64,000 bases of DNA from Aquirhabdus parva (GCF_003351745.1 NZ_CP031222.1:3082207-3146206), one strand, 5' to 3'. Positions 33,597 through 42,288 are shown, counted from the first letter of the stretch. Numbers and translations are program-made. Notes: a model not told the origin generated them from the sequence alone.

Positions 33597-34064
33597 CTAA
33601 GGCTGTATCGGCTCATCAATCTTGGGATCATTGACCCAGTAGTGATTGTTCATGGTGGTGAAGCATTTTTTGGCATCGATGTAGTTAAAGTCCTGATCGA
33701 CTGGGCACAGCTCATTGACCACGCGCATGCACTTGACCGCCACGGTGTAATCATAGCTGTCGCCGTCTTTAGCCTCATTCAAGCACAAGCTCCATGAGTC
33801 ATTCGGCGTGATGCGCTTATTGTTCAAACGGACCATCTCAGCAAAAGAACTTTCAAAAGCAGGCTTACACGACTTCTCAACACGCGCCTGATCTTCGCCC
33901 ATGTTCTCCGCTTGCTCTTCGCAGCGGCTGATTTCGGTCTTAAGGATTTTCTCATGCGGCAGTACATCAAACACCGTATGCATGTGCGAATAGAGACCCG
34001 CAGACTCTGCGAGCGCAAGCGTTGATCCCGTCAGGGCTACAACCAGAAAAAAAATAGTGCGCAT
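33597..34064 (-). CDS. Exported Cys-rich protein of unknown function
   Basis: 155 residues from the ATG at 34064 (GGAGG seven nt upstream). A signal peptide (MRTIFFLVVALTGSTLALAE) is followed by a mature domain with six Cys spread over ~110 residues (SRCEEQAENMG, EKSCKPAFESS, WSLCLNEAKDG, VKCMRVVNELCPVDQ, AKKCFTTMNNH). The spacing suggests three periplasmic disulphides. No family recognised. It precedes the VOC gene by 17 bp. Confidence 0.65.
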   Translation of the reverse strand: MRTIFFLVVALTGSTLALAESAGLYSHMHTVFDVLPHEKILKTEISRCEEQAENMGEDQARVEKSCKPAFESSFAEMVRLNNKRITPNDSWSLCLNEAKDGDSYDYTVAVKCMRVVNELCPVDQDFNYIDAKKCFTTMNNHYWVNDPKIDEPIQP

Positions 34065-34070
34065 TACCAT

Positions 34071-34175
34071 GCCTCCCTACACCTTCGCCGTCCGTACACA
34101 TTCGAAGTGTACTGACCCATCGACTCTCAAAGTGTACTGCATACGGCATGCCAATATCCAACAGTTCGCCGACAA
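34071..34175. repeat. Short intergenic gap with a direct repeat
   Basis: AAGTGTACTG occurs twice (near 34107 and 34130), about 24 bp apart, in front of the Cys-rich gene. They may be regulatory boxes; nothing else is seen. Confidence 0.35.
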
Positions 34176-35777
34176 TTAGCTCATCCAGCCTCCCGAGCGG
34201 CCTCTCTTTATTCCTTTTGGTTTAATTTTGACATTCATCAACCCCTGCGCCAGTGCCTGCGGAAACTGACGAAAGCTATCCGCACCCTCGGTGTGGATGT
34301 TTTTGAGGGGCTCATCGGACCACGTGCCGCGATGTTTGCTCCATGACTTGGTATAGCCATCCAGATGAGCAATCCCCTCCTTACAACCTTCTGCATCAAA
34401 CCAGACATCGCCCACCAGACAATCCCGGGTGATCTGAATGCCCTGTTGCAAATCCAACACCCGATTGACCACCACCAGATGGGTTAATCCCAGATCACTG
34501 AGCATTTTCAGCGGGCTGACATTCGCTACCGCGCCCTGACGCTCATGCCCCGCATCATGCGGCAGGTAATGCTTACCCCATAGATAACCCGTTGTTTGTA
34601 GGGCTTTTACAAAGTAAGCATAGGGTTCGCCCCAGCCTTCCAGATAACCGATAAAGCGATCCTGCAAGCCCACGCGCTGATGCAGCCAGATGCCTGTACC
34701 GTCGCTATTGCCGATATCCCAGAAGGTATTCACAGGTACACCCTGCGTATACTTGACCGTGGTGATGCGTCCTTGTTTACGCACCAAAGTCATCTGCTCC
34801 GCGTAATAACAGCCCTCACGACTCACTTGAAAAGCCTCATCGACAAAAGACGGATACTCCTGCCACATCTTTTGCGGATTGCCGCTAAAGGTCACGTCGC
34901 GCTCGGAAACATACCAGGCGCGTTGACTGGCATCGAGTGTAATACCATGAGTCGCTTCAAGATTTTCAAAGTACTGCTGATCACGGGCACTGATCACCAC
35001 CATATCAGGATTGACCCGATAGTTGGGCTCATCAAACCACGGCGCGAAGTGCAAGCGATACTCCTTTTGCGCAGTCTTGCGCCCTAGTTCATGGATCTTT
35101 TTGGCAGCTTGCGTCAGGTGATAAAACTCACCGTCCTGCCCTTCAGCAGTCGATTCAATCACCACAATGCCGTTTTTCGGCACTGCGGGCAGCGAGCCTG
35201 TAACCACCTCGTGAGCCTTGATCGGCGACATATGACAAATCTTGCCAAACTCTGACACCAGCAAGCGATGGATCGTGCCGGAGCGCATCGACGTCGCGAC
35301 TTTGATGGAGCTGTTGTTGTGGGCAAACAGCAGTTCGGTGGCGTTATTCCGTGCCAAAGGCAAGGCGGTACGCAGCATCTCTGGCAGATGGTCATAAGCA
35401 AACTTGATCTTATCGCGAAAGATTTTCTCCACCGCTTCGCGATCCTGCGCGATGATGCCGCAGCGCACATTGGCATTAAACAAGGCATGGTCCAGCCATA
35501 GAATGCAGATCAGTGTGGTAAAGCCGAGCTGACGTGCCTTTAAGATCAGATTGCGATACCACAGGCGCTTGATCAGGCGCTGCTGGGTACGATTGGGACG
35601 GAAGGCTTGGATCAGCGCTTCTTCGTCCTGATCACCCTTGACCATGATCTGATATAGCGCACCGGAACACACCCGCCACAGCGCATCCTGCAGACAAATC
35701 TGCATCTCCTGTAGATTCTGTGGTCGATAGTCAAAGTCCACGCCGCCGTCTGCTCTGCGCGGAATCTCAATCGTCAT
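34176..35777 (-). CDS. Terminase large subunit
   Basis: 533 residues from the ATG at 35777 inside the end of the small-subunit gene; this overlap decides the start. The ATPase domain has KARQLGFTTLICILWLDHAL (Walker-A-like) and RLLVSEFGKI ahead of the AEGQDGEFYHL segment. The C-terminal nuclease has TFWDIGNSDGTGIWL with the metal-binding Asp, and VSPLKMLSDLGLTHLVVVNR near the end. It cuts concatemers and drives headful packaging into the portal. Length is close to P22 gp2. Confidence 0.93.
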   Translation of the reverse strand: MTIEIPRRADGGVDFDYRPQNLQEMQICLQDALWRVCSGALYQIMVKGDQDEEALIQAFRPNRTQQRLIKRLWYRNLILKARQLGFTTLICILWLDHALFNANVRCGIIAQDREAVEKIFRDKIKFAYDHLPEMLRTALPLARNNATELLFAHNNSSIKVATSMRSGTIHRLLVSEFGKICHMSPIKAHEVVTGSLPAVPKNGIVVIESTAEGQDGEFYHLTQAAKKIHELGRKTAQKEYRLHFAPWFDEPNYRVNPDMVVISARDQQYFENLEATHGITLDASQRAWYVSERDVTFSGNPQKMWQEYPSFVDEAFQVSREGCYYAEQMTLVRKQGRITTVKYTQGVPVNTFWDIGNSDGTGIWLHQRVGLQDRFIGYLEGWGEPYAYFVKALQTTGYLWGKHYLPHDAGHERQGAVANVSPLKMLSDLGLTHLVVVNRVLDLQQGIQITRDCLVGDVWFDAEGCKEGIAHLDGYTKSWSKHRGTWSDEPLKNIHTEGADSFRQFPQALAQGLMNVKIKPKGIKRGRSGGWMS

Positions 35778-36306
35778 CAGACATTGCCTCTGCAACGACA
35801 GGAATGGATGAGCCTTGCAACTGGGTCACCAGTAAGCCCACCGGATTTTGCGCATCGCCAGAATGACGCATACTGACCGCATCGCCATATTTCTTGGGAT
35901 TCATGCGCGCGAGGATCCACTTACGCGTATCTATGCGCAGCCGCGAACGGGTGATGTGATCACGGTCGAGTTTGCCATTGCTCTCTCCGTCTTCATTCAC
36001 GCCATAGTCATTCGTGCCGTCATCGGCGATATCCAGGAGTTGCTCAAACATCGCATCGGCCTGCAACTCCCGTGCGCGGGCGTAGAGTTCGGCAAAGGCT
36101 TGATGCTGACGCAACCAATTCATCACGGTGGAGATCGCTGGCATATCGTCTCTACGGCAGATCGTCCGCAAGGACTCACCCTCGATCAAACGCGCACAGA
36201 TCGCCTCGCAAATCTCAAGGCTGTAATCCGATGGACGGCCCAATGCCGTAACCTGCTCAACCAGATAGGGCGCTTTTACCGTTGTGCTCACTGAAAAAGC
36301 TCCCAT
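35767..36306 (-). CDS. Terminase small subunit
   Basis: 179 residues from the ATG at 36306; an earlier GTG lies inside a terminator stem. The N-terminal helix-turn-helix region is GRPSDYSLEICEAICARLIE, then GESLRTICRRDDMPAISTVM. Helical oligomerisation (HQAFAELYARARELQADAMF) and a C-terminal tail follow. It recognises the packaging site. It overlaps the large subunit gene by 11 bp. It is the first gene of the late structural operon. Confidence 0.9.
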   Translation of the reverse strand: MGAFSVSTTVKAPYLVEQVTALGRPSDYSLEICEAICARLIEGESLRTICRRDDMPAISTVMNWLRQHQAFAELYARARELQADAMFEQLLDIADDGTNDYGVNEDGESNGKLDRDHITRSRLRIDTRKWILARMNPKKYGDAVSMRHSGDAQNPVGLLVTQLQGSSIPVVAEAMSDDD

Positions 36307-36329
36307 AAAAAAGCCCACGAAGCGTGGGC
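36306..36329 (-). terminator. Intrinsic terminator just upstream of terminase genes
   Basis: GCCCACG / CGTGGGC with loop AAG and an A-run on the left (U-run on the minus transcript). It would stop read-through into the packaging genes unless late antitermination operates. Confidence 0.85.
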
Positions 36330-36566
36330 GGTGATGTGTTGAATGTCGCGGTCAAGTTGACCTGAGTTTTGACAATCCTTACGTAAATTAACCGATTTAA
36401 AACATGAACAATGCCCAATCCTAACAATTCGCTCAAGATAACTACTTAATTCAGCAGTAATAAAATTAAGCATACAAGACGTCACTGCGCTTTCATACGC
36501 TGTCCATCAAATGAACATAAAACAGGACTATATTGAGTACGTGATTTATTGTTGAGGAACAAGATA
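36330..36566. other. Gap between divergent terminase and zinc-ribbon genes
   Basis: About 240 bp with no convincing gene. It should hold divergent promoters for the terminase operon and the zinc-ribbon gene at 36567; none was assigned with confidence. Confidence 0.35.
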
Positions 36567-36785
36567 ATGATGAGCTTACGTATTTCTTTAAAATGTCCGC
36601 ACTGTGCTAACCCGATCCCACAGCCCAAAAACTACTTTGAAAAAAGTGCTTATTTTGAGGATGTCACGTGTTCAGAATGCGGTCACCTGATTACTGAAGC
36701 GGACAAACTCAATCAGCTTAAATCTTGGGCTCTCACTGAAATGGTGGTGAATAAACCCATGCAACCCATCGGACGAACCGTCTAA
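36567..36785 (+). CDS. Zinc-ribbon mini-protein, paralogue 1
   Basis: 72 residues from the ATG at 36567 (GAGG nine nt upstream). It contains CPHCANPIPQPKNYFEKSAY, then FEDVTCSECGHLITEADKL: a Cys-x2-Cys ... Cys-x2-Cys ribbon with a following short helix. It is most like paralogue 5 (41811). The phage family resembles small putative zinc-binding proteins of the ECs_2282 type. A nucleic-acid or protein-binding regulatory role is guessed. Confidence 0.7.
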   Translation: MMSLRISLKCPHCANPIPQPKNYFEKSAYFEDVTCSECGHLITEADKLNQLKSWALTEMVVNKPMQPIGRTV

Positions 36786-36875
36786 TCCCGCAAGTATTTC
36801 AAGCCCTTACGCCAATACTTCCATTTTGAGTAACTATTCTTTTTTAATGAGATCCCACAGTGGGGGAGTATTAAA

Positions 36876-37073
36876 ATGACCTACTATATCAATTTTGAAT
36901 GCAGAAGCTGTCAACACACCCAACCCGCCACCGCGATTGATCCAGTCGTTGACTACTATCTATCCGGTTCGGTGTGTGTCCACTGTGGCCAAGTGATTCC
37001 GACATCAACCAAACGCGCGCAGTTGAAGGATCATATCCAATCATCTTTCAGGGCGTTATCTCGTAGTGCATAA
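36876..37073 (+). CDS. Zinc-ribbon mini-protein, paralogue 2
   Basis: 65 residues: FECRSCQHTQPATAIDP ... LSGSVCVHCGQVIPTSTKRA, then QLKDHI. Four Cys form two CxxC knuckles. The subtype ends CxHCGQVI-xxx-TKxxQL, shared with 37820, 38327 and 42049. GGGGGAG precedes the start. Function unknown. Confidence 0.72.
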   Translation: MTYYINFECRSCQHTQPATAIDPVVDYYLSGSVCVHCGQVIPTSTKRAQLKDHIQSSFRALSRSA

Positions 37074-37092
37074 GCGCCACTTACACGCCCAG

Positions 37093-37122
37093 CAAAAAGC
37101 CCATCTCATATGGGCTTCTATT
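37093..37122. terminator. Bidirectional terminator between converging genes
   Basis: AAGCCCAT / ATGGGCTT stem (37097-37117) flanked by an A-run and a T-rich tail, between the plus-strand zinc-ribbon gene and minus-strand gene 37123. Confidence 0.85.
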
Positions 37123-37368
37123 TTAGATCAGGGTCAATGTACATGACTCGTGCGGCGTGTAGCGCTGCCTGCGATCCACCGTCACATAATCCCGACCATC
37201 GTGCACTAGCCGTTGATCCGCTTTAAATGCAATCCACGCACCAACAATCACAGGTGGGCGACTTTCATCGTCCGCGCTAAAGAACACAAAGCGTTCGCGG
37301 TGAATCTCAATATGCTGATGATTCTGATCGATAGCACAGATTCTTTGTTGTTCAAGTTTAAACTTCAT
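37123..37368 (-). CDS. Small hypothetical protein
   Basis: 81 residues, beta-rich and soluble (QRICAIDQNHQHIEIHRERF ... VGAWIAFKADQRLVHDGRDY ... RYTPHESCTLTLI). Its stop is 5 bp from a convergent terminator. No family recognised; the frame is clean and the start follows no strong ribosome site. Confidence 0.5.
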   Translation of the reverse strand: MKFKLEQQRICAIDQNHQHIEIHRERFVFFSADDESRPPVIVGAWIAFKADQRLVHDGRDYVTVDRRQRYTPHESCTLTLI

Positions 37369-37819
37369 TTTTAAGTTAACTGCTACATTCCATTGAAGAA
37401 AATGTGACTCCTGTCACTGGACTTGAGCATATCACAATGCCACCGCAAATCAAGAAACGTCAGACCGTTGGCACTTCTATTAATCACCACAGACAAAATG
37501 GACAAAGATTGACCTTTTGTTCATCATAGATGATATATTTTAGCCAATGCCTTTAATCCCAGCTCGCTTTAGAATACCGATCAAACAGGGTGGTTTCATC
37601 TCCCAAAATGCGGCTTTAGACGGGTCAATGGGCTTAAAATTTGAGCGCCTATGGCACCGTTTTCGCATGTTTTTCGGTCACACCCAATGCGCTGATTAAC
37701 ATGCAAAGACACCGATAAGTACAATACCAAGATATGCGATCTCAAAACGGATTTATAACGACAACTGACTCATCATAAATTGAGGACGCCCCATATTAAG
37801 GCGTCACCGGGAGGACAAT
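37369..37819. other. 450-bp intergenic stretch
   Basis: No convincing gene. A possible 50-codon frame (37547-37699, MPLIPARFRIPIKQ) lacks a ribosome site. A GACGCC / GGCGTC hairpin lies at ~37787-37807 just before the Shine-Dalgarno of the next zinc-ribbon gene and could affect its translation. Confidence 0.4.
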
Positions 37820-38047
37820 GTGGAGAACTTCTTTGGATTTATCTGCATGAGCTGTCAGTCCATGCAGCCTGAAACCTTTATCGACCCGACCAAGATCAAA
37901 GACCTGTCCTCATCAATCTGCGCACATTGTGGTCAAGTGATTTCCACACTCACCAAACAGACCCAACTTGATGATTACCTGAGCGCCCATACTTTCTTTC
38001 ATGACGAAAAGGTCGATTTCCTCAAACTGAAAAAACGCCAGTTTTAA
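37820..38047 (+). CDS. Zinc-ribbon mini-protein, paralogue 3
   Basis: 75 residues from a GTG with GGAGG five nt upstream: FICMSCQSMQPETFIDPTKI ... SICAHCGQVISTLTKQTQLD, then DYL. Same subtype as 36876 and 38327. The basic C-terminus (DFLKLKKRQF) is an extension. Confidence 0.72.
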   Translation: MENFFGFICMSCQSMQPETFIDPTKIKDLSSSICAHCGQVISTLTKQTQLDDYLSAHTFFHDEKVDFLKLKKRQF

Positions 38048-38069
38048 AGTGAGGCGCCAATAGCCAGCA

Positions 38070-38100
38070 ATAAAAAAACCCACATCGAATGATATGGGTT
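38070..38100 (-). terminator. Terminator-like hairpin after zinc-ribbon gene 3
   Basis: AACCCACATC / GATATGGGTT ten-bp stem with one mismatch and a GAAT loop. The U-run lies on the minus side, so it would work mainly for minus-strand transcription. Confidence 0.6.
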
Positions 38101-38326
38101 CTGACGTTACGGGTTCACATCCACAGTGTGTCTAACCGTCCCTTTTATCCGTGCAGGATAGCGCGCTTGTATGAACTGTTTATGACAGTCCATGCCGCCT
38201 ACTTGCGCTCAAATGCATTTGGCATTATTTTCGCATTCATAAAGACCGATTAACCTCACCCATACCCATAACAGAGGCAAAATCGGCAAAAATAAATCTA
38301 AACTTTTGATGAAATCAGGGTGGAAA

Positions 38327-38530
38327 ATGAATAATTCATTTAATTTCATATGTTTGAGCTGTCACGAACCCCAACCCGAAATCCCTATTAGCCCCTATAC
38401 CGCACGTACCATTTCAGCAGCAATCTGCACCAATTGTGGGCAAGTCATTGCCAAAGAGACTCGCCAGGCGCAGCTTGATGCCCATCTCTACAGCCAACAA
38501 CAACGTCGTCGCCAACTCTGGCTCTGTTGA
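38327..38530 (+). CDS. Zinc-ribbon mini-protein, paralogue 4
   Basis: 67 residues from the ATG at 38327 (GGTGG upstream): MNNSFNFICLSCHEPQPEIP ... ICTNCGQVIAKETRQAQLDA, then HL. Four-Cys ribbon of the CxxCGQVI subtype with an Arg/Gln-rich tail. Confidence 0.72.
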   Translation: MNNSFNFICLSCHEPQPEIPISPYTARTISAAICTNCGQVIAKETRQAQLDAHLYSQQQRRRQLWLC

Positions 38531-38666
38531 AGAACCCATAATGTCCCGCCAGCGCCCTCGAAATATCTGGACATACATCCACACATGACGAGGGTTGAAT
38601 CACTGCTCAAAAAGTGTACTCTTTTAATTCCACTTGCTGGACCGTGCTTGCACAAGGAGTTTTAGG

Positions 38667-38936
38667 ATGAACGAGTTTCTGATTGCTTACGATCTGACGA
38701 ATCGTAATAACTATACCGATATTTGTGGTGCGATCAGTGGTTTAGACACCAATAGCTGGCCATTTTTGCACTCGACTTGGATTGCGCACAGCGACCTATC
38801 CGCTGAAGAAATCACCGCCTGCCTGCGTCCTCATATCTGCAAACAAGACAAATTGTTTGTGGTGCAACTGGCTGGAGATTGGTCATGTGTTGGTCTACCC
38901 AAGTTTTCTGCGGATTGGCTACAAGCCAACTTGTAA
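38667..38936 (+). CDS. Cas2-like / SinR-type ferredoxin-fold protein
   Basis: 89 residues from the ATG at 38667 (AGGAG upstream); the frame extends 11 codons earlier without support. The pattern MNEFLIAYDLTNRNNYTDIC, then GAISGLDTNSWPFLHSTWIA, then KQDKLFVVQLAGDWSCVGLP is the beta-alpha-beta fold of the small Cas2-like proteins annotated as SinR family. No CRISPR repeats or other cas genes are present, so it is an orphan, perhaps a toxin-like nuclease or RNA-binding protein. Confidence 0.7.
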   Translation: MNEFLIAYDLTNRNNYTDICGAISGLDTNSWPFLHSTWIAHSDLSAEEITACLRPHICKQDKLFVVQLAGDWSCVGLPKFSADWLQANL

Positions 38937-39460
38937 TCCAACCCACATTTTGCAGCCGGCTTTTATGATAAAGCTACGCACCTGAAAATACAGTCTTCAG
39001 GGTATTCATCATCGCCTGCATTCTTTGCAGTCCTAAAAAAAGCCCATCTCCTTTTGCGGGATATGGGCTTTACGAAATTTTCTTTGGTTGCATTTTTAGC
39101 GCCGCATCCGTGTACGAAATCTTCTTTGAGTAAGCGCTGTGTGCGACCTTAAATTCTGGAGTGATCAGCGCTTTATCGAGCTATTTCACGGTATAGAACA
39201 AAACAACTGGCTTTTATTTACACTTCGACCAGTATGGTTAAAACATAGCACATCCTTGCTATTAACGTCAAGCCCTCGGACCAAAAAAAATACATTTAAA
39301 TCGATACCATCAATTTTAAAAATTGCGGCTGAAGCAACAGCCGTGCAGCAGTCAATCCACATTTAAGCCGTATATCAAACCGTGCTACAGTCGTCACCAC
39401 GCACTCTCCTTTTTCATTGACCAACTGCTGGGCTTAAGACGAGGCTCCCACCCCACAATC
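38937..39460. other. Intergenic stretch with one terminator
   Basis: No gene supported. A terminator hairpin (AAGCCCAT 39040-39047 with ATGGGCTT 39063-39070, A-run on the left) lies at 39035-39071. Two open frames after it have no ribosome sites and look like chance. Confidence 0.5.
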
Positions 39461-40333
39461 ATGTACGCCGATTTTAGTACCATCATTCTACCCATCTTCG
39501 TCTGCTCAGGTCTGGGACTGCTGTGGGTTAAGCTCAAGCTCCCCATGCACACCGCGACCTTAAGCAGTCTGGTGTCGAACCTCGGCATTCCTTGTTTGTT
39601 GCTGTCATCGCTCAATCGTCCGGGACTCACCTTGGCGGTGCTCGGACATACGTTTCTGGCGGGCGCACTGGCGCTCTTCGGCTTTGCCTTGGTCGGCATG
39701 CTGGCACTGCGCCTAATGCAACTGCCGATCCGCAAATATCTCCCGTCTCTGATGCTCCCCAATACCGCAAACCTCGGTATCCCCATCGCACTGTTTGCAC
39801 TGGGACAAGAGGGCTTGCTCTACGCCGTTGCCTTCTCAGCACTTGTCCAGATAGGTCACTACACGCTCGGGGTCTGGCTACTCTCGGGGCATGGCTCACT
39901 ACGCAATATCCTCACCAGCCCGACCATCTGGGCAATCCTGGTTGCGCTGGGCATGTTGGCTACTCACACCGCCCTACCAGACAGCCTGCAGACCGTCACC
40001 CATCAACTGGGTGCCATGGCACCACCGCTGATGCTCCTAATGCTCGGTGCCTCACTGGCAGAAATTCGATTGGAAGGTTTGGGACGCGTGTTGATCCTGT
40101 CGCTGGTGCGCGTTGGCGGCGGTCTAGGCATAGGCTTGCTGGTGGCACATGGTTTGGGTTTACCGCCACTGGCGGCTTCCGCACTGATCATTCAATCCGC
40201 CATGCCCGTTGCCGTACTCAGCCATCTGATCGCACAGCATTACCAAGGCCCCAGCCGCGATATCGCCGGCATGATTCTGGTATCGACGCTGTTGGTGTTT
40301 ATCGGTTTGCCGCTACTCTTGTCGCTCATTTAA
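39461..40333 (+). CDS. AEC (auxin efflux carrier) family transporter
   Basis: 290 residues from the ATG at 39461; an open frame upstream is not protein-like. About ten membrane helices (FSTIILPIFVCSGLGLLWVK ... GHTFLAGALALFGFALVGML). The conserved AEC motifs are LSSLVSNLGIPCLLLSSLNR, LPNTANLGIPIALFALGQEG and QSAMPVAVLSHLIAQHY. It is an inner-membrane exporter or sensor for organic anions. A chromosomal-type gene between phage modules, with its own strong terminator; it is probably acquired cargo. Confidence 0.9.
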   Translation: MYADFSTIILPIFVCSGLGLLWVKLKLPMHTATLSSLVSNLGIPCLLLSSLNRPGLTLAVLGHTFLAGALALFGFALVGMLALRLMQLPIRKYLPSLMLPNTANLGIPIALFALGQEGLLYAVAFSALVQIGHYTLGVWLLSGHGSLRNILTSPTIWAILVALGMLATHTALPDSLQTVTHQLGAMAPPLMLLMLGASLAEIRLEGLGRVLILSLVRVGGGLGIGLLVAHGLGLPPLAASALIIQSAMPVAVLSHLIAQHYQGPSRDIAGMILVSTLLVFIGLPLLLSLI

Positions 40334-40681
40334 TGACGCTTTAAGCCCATGTTATAGACCACGGTCGAAGAATCTCTCAGCCTGTAATCCCCAATAAAAA
40401 AAGCCCCATGCATGATCAGTGCACAGGGCTTTTTTTGTTTACCTAATTCTGTATAAAAACTCTACGGATATTCTGCGTATCATCCAACACCGTCCGCAAA
40501 GACCAGCATTGCCGTAAAGTAATCCTGTCCCGCTTCAATCTTTCTCGTTCATCACACGAAATCAATCTCATCAGTCAGGTCAAAACACCCCTTGTGTCAT
40601 CACAAGGTGGACCACCATTATATTGTTGTTGATTACCTCTACCTCATAACTACCACAGAACCACGCACATCCAATACTGCA
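40334..40681. other. Intergenic stretch after the transporter
   Basis: Apart from the terminator at its start, about 240 bp show no gene, RNA or repeat that can be supported. Confidence 0.4.
40396..40436. terminator. Bidirectional terminator after AEC transporter
   Basis: AAAAAAAGCCC ... GGGCTTTTTTT arms enclose an inner self-complementary TGCATGATCAGTGCA. A- and T-runs flank it on both sides. Confidence 0.9.
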
Positions 40682-40888
40682 TCACTCCATGAGCATAAAT
40701 CGTCCGACACTGGGATCGGCATACTCAAAGACATTCTTATCTACTTCCAACATGGTGATCCCATTTTGATCATAGATCAGGTTACGTGCACGTGCGTCTT
40801 TACGCTCCCAACTCTCTACTCCAAAATAGATTTCTATTTCTTTACCTTGTTTTGGATCAGCTGCTTTTCTGGCCCATTTTCTTTCCAT
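40682..40888 (-). CDS. Small hypothetical protein
   Basis: 68 residues from the ATG at 40888 (MERKWARKAADPKQGKEIEI ... LEVDKNVFEYADPSVGRFML). Charged N-terminus, beta-like centre. No family recognised; a longer GTG frame (to 40921) exists. It might be a real small gene of the accessory region. Confidence 0.4.
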   Translation of the reverse strand: MERKWARKAADPKQGKEIEIYFGVESWERKDARARNLIYDQNGITMLEVDKNVFEYADPSVGRFMLME

Positions 40889-41031
40889 TTTAATCACGAC
40901 TCCATTTGTGATAGGAGCCACGAGACTAACAAATTGTCAAACAATTTCCAATACAAAAAAGAGACCGAGTAGTCAAAAAATTGACTAATTTGTAGCCAAT
41001 GCGAACTGTATCACACAATAATCAAGAGTCC

Positions 41032-41499
41032 CTATTTACACCAGCCCGCCATATCCGGAATCCATGCATCATTAGGGATACGCCGCTTGGCAGCAACAGG
41101 TTCACCGCTCAGATCCTGAATCTCATAACCACAGCGCTTGGTGTTGGAGAGGGCTTTTAATTTATAGACATGATTAGCTTTGGGGGTAAAGCTAAACACC
41201 GAATGGCAGTTAAAACTCATCATATTTCCCGACATGCCTGAGACCATCAACGACAAGGCGGTTTCGGTACCTGCAGGGAGATAAAACTCACCACGGCTAT
41301 CTCGATCTAAAGACAAGGCCAGATTGCTGCCCTTACACTTTTGCGTCTCACCGTGGATCTGCACCGTGGTGGGATAGCCCGCATTGACCACATTGATTTT
41401 TGCACGCGGCTGATCACTGCCCGGCTGTACATAAGTAGTCACACAACCACTCAAGGCCACAGCCAACAGAATCCCGTAAAACCCCTTACAATACGGCAT
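41032..41499 (-). CDS. Outer-membrane or periplasmic lipoprotein
   Basis: 155 residues from the ATG at 41499 (GGTGG upstream). The lipobox is ILLAVALSGC (Cys ~18). The mature part is beta-rich with four Cys (GETQKCKGSN, FNCHSVFSF, KRCGYEIQD, AGWCK). Segments such as SRGEFYLPAGTETALSLMVS suggest a small beta-sandwich. A likely lysogenic-conversion protein; function unknown. Confidence 0.65.
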   Translation of the reverse strand: MPYCKGFYGILLAVALSGCVTTYVQPGSDQPRAKINVVNAGYPTTVQIHGETQKCKGSNLALSLDRDSRGEFYLPAGTETALSLMVSGMSGNMMSFNCHSVFSFTPKANHVYKLKALSNTKRCGYEIQDLSGEPVAAKRRIPNDAWIPDMAGWCK

Positions 41500-41590
41500 G
41501 ATATCCACCACAATCAGGCAATCAACCTATAGTAGCAAAAGCTTTGCAGCGCAGATAGCGACCGCTCGATATCGATCAAAAAAAAGGCAT

Positions 41591-41621
41591 AAAAAAGCCC
41601 AGACGTTTTGGAGATCTGGGC
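41591..41621 (-). terminator. Intrinsic terminator
   Basis: GCCCAGA / TCTGGGC with an 11-nt loop and an A6 run (U-run on the minus transcript). It follows the zinc-ribbon genes at 41811-42288. Confidence 0.8.
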
Positions 41622-41810
41622 GAAACTGAGAAAGCGGTTAGAGCAATCTCTGTATGAAACTAAGATAACACTAAACTGTACTCTGCACATCCGTATATTG
41701 TCGGACATTGCCATCGTTTTTTTGAAATATCTTTTTCGGATAACTTAACGATGGTTCAATACCTCCACAAGTTCTCACTTGGACATTTATAAGGAGATCT
41801 CAACGCCATG

Positions 41811-42005
41811 CTAATGCTGTATATAAACCGAAAACGAATCAAGCACCTGTACTTTGAGCTGGCTGATTTTATGCGCCTCGGTCACCGTTTTCCCGCACTG
41901 ACTGCACACGGCATCCTCAAAATACGCCTGCTTTTGCAGGCTGGTTAAAGGATGCGGCACGGGGAAACCACAATACACACAACGAAACGTATAAGGCGAA
42001 CGCAT
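41811..42005 (-). CDS. Zinc-ribbon mini-protein, paralogue 5
   Basis: 64 residues from the ATG at 42005 (AAGGAG six nt upstream): FRCVYCGFPVPHPLTSLQKQ, then AYFEDAVCSQCGKTVTEAHK, then ISQLKVQVL. It pairs with paralogue 1 by the AYFEDVTCSECG-like centre and ITEADKLNQLK-like end. Opposite strand to copies 1-4. Confidence 0.72.
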   Translation of the reverse strand: MRSPYTFRCVYCGFPVPHPLTSLQKQAYFEDAVCSQCGKTVTEAHKISQLKVQVLDSFSVYIQH

Positions 42006-42048
42006 GATCAACTCCTTACTAACGTGAACGAGCTAGCGCGTGTTAAAG

Positions 42049-42288
42049 CTAATGCATCAATGATTTGATGGAAATCGCAGCTTCTACGACGTCAGGCATT
42101 GAGTTCAGATGACTATCTTGAGCAAACGAGAGATCATCAACTTGCTGACATTTCGTTTCGGTCGAAATAATTTGCCCACAGTGATCACACATCGAGCCAG
42201 ATAGATAAAGACTGCTAAGCGGAAGCGACATTCGACTGAACTGTGCCGCTTGGCAGCTCGGGCATACAAACGAAATAAACTGACTCAT
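42049..42288 (-). CDS. Zinc-ribbon mini-protein, paralogue 6
   Basis: 79 residues: FVCPSCQAAQFSRMSLPLSS, then LYLSGSMCDHCGQIISTETK. Its LSGSMCDHCGQIIST core is closest to paralogue 2. It precedes copy 5 by 43 bp and probably shares a transcript. A palindrome ACCAATTGGT lies 44 bp upstream at 42332. Confidence 0.72.
   Translation of the reverse strand: MSQFISFVCPSCQAAQFSRMSLPLSSLYLSGSMCDHCGQIISTETKCQQVDDLSFAQDSHLNSMPDVVEAAISIKSLMH

Noticed and set aside
36288-36485. 65-codon minus-strand frame before the terminase genes
   Set aside because: It runs through a terminator and overlaps the small-subunit start with no family resemblance.
38667-38936. True CRISPR-associated Cas2
   Set aside because: No cas1 or repeats nearby; only the fold family is claimed.
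39592-40344. Frame of 250 codons inside the AEC transporter gene
   Set aside because: Out-of-frame shadow; the transporter frame has membrane helices and conserved motifs.
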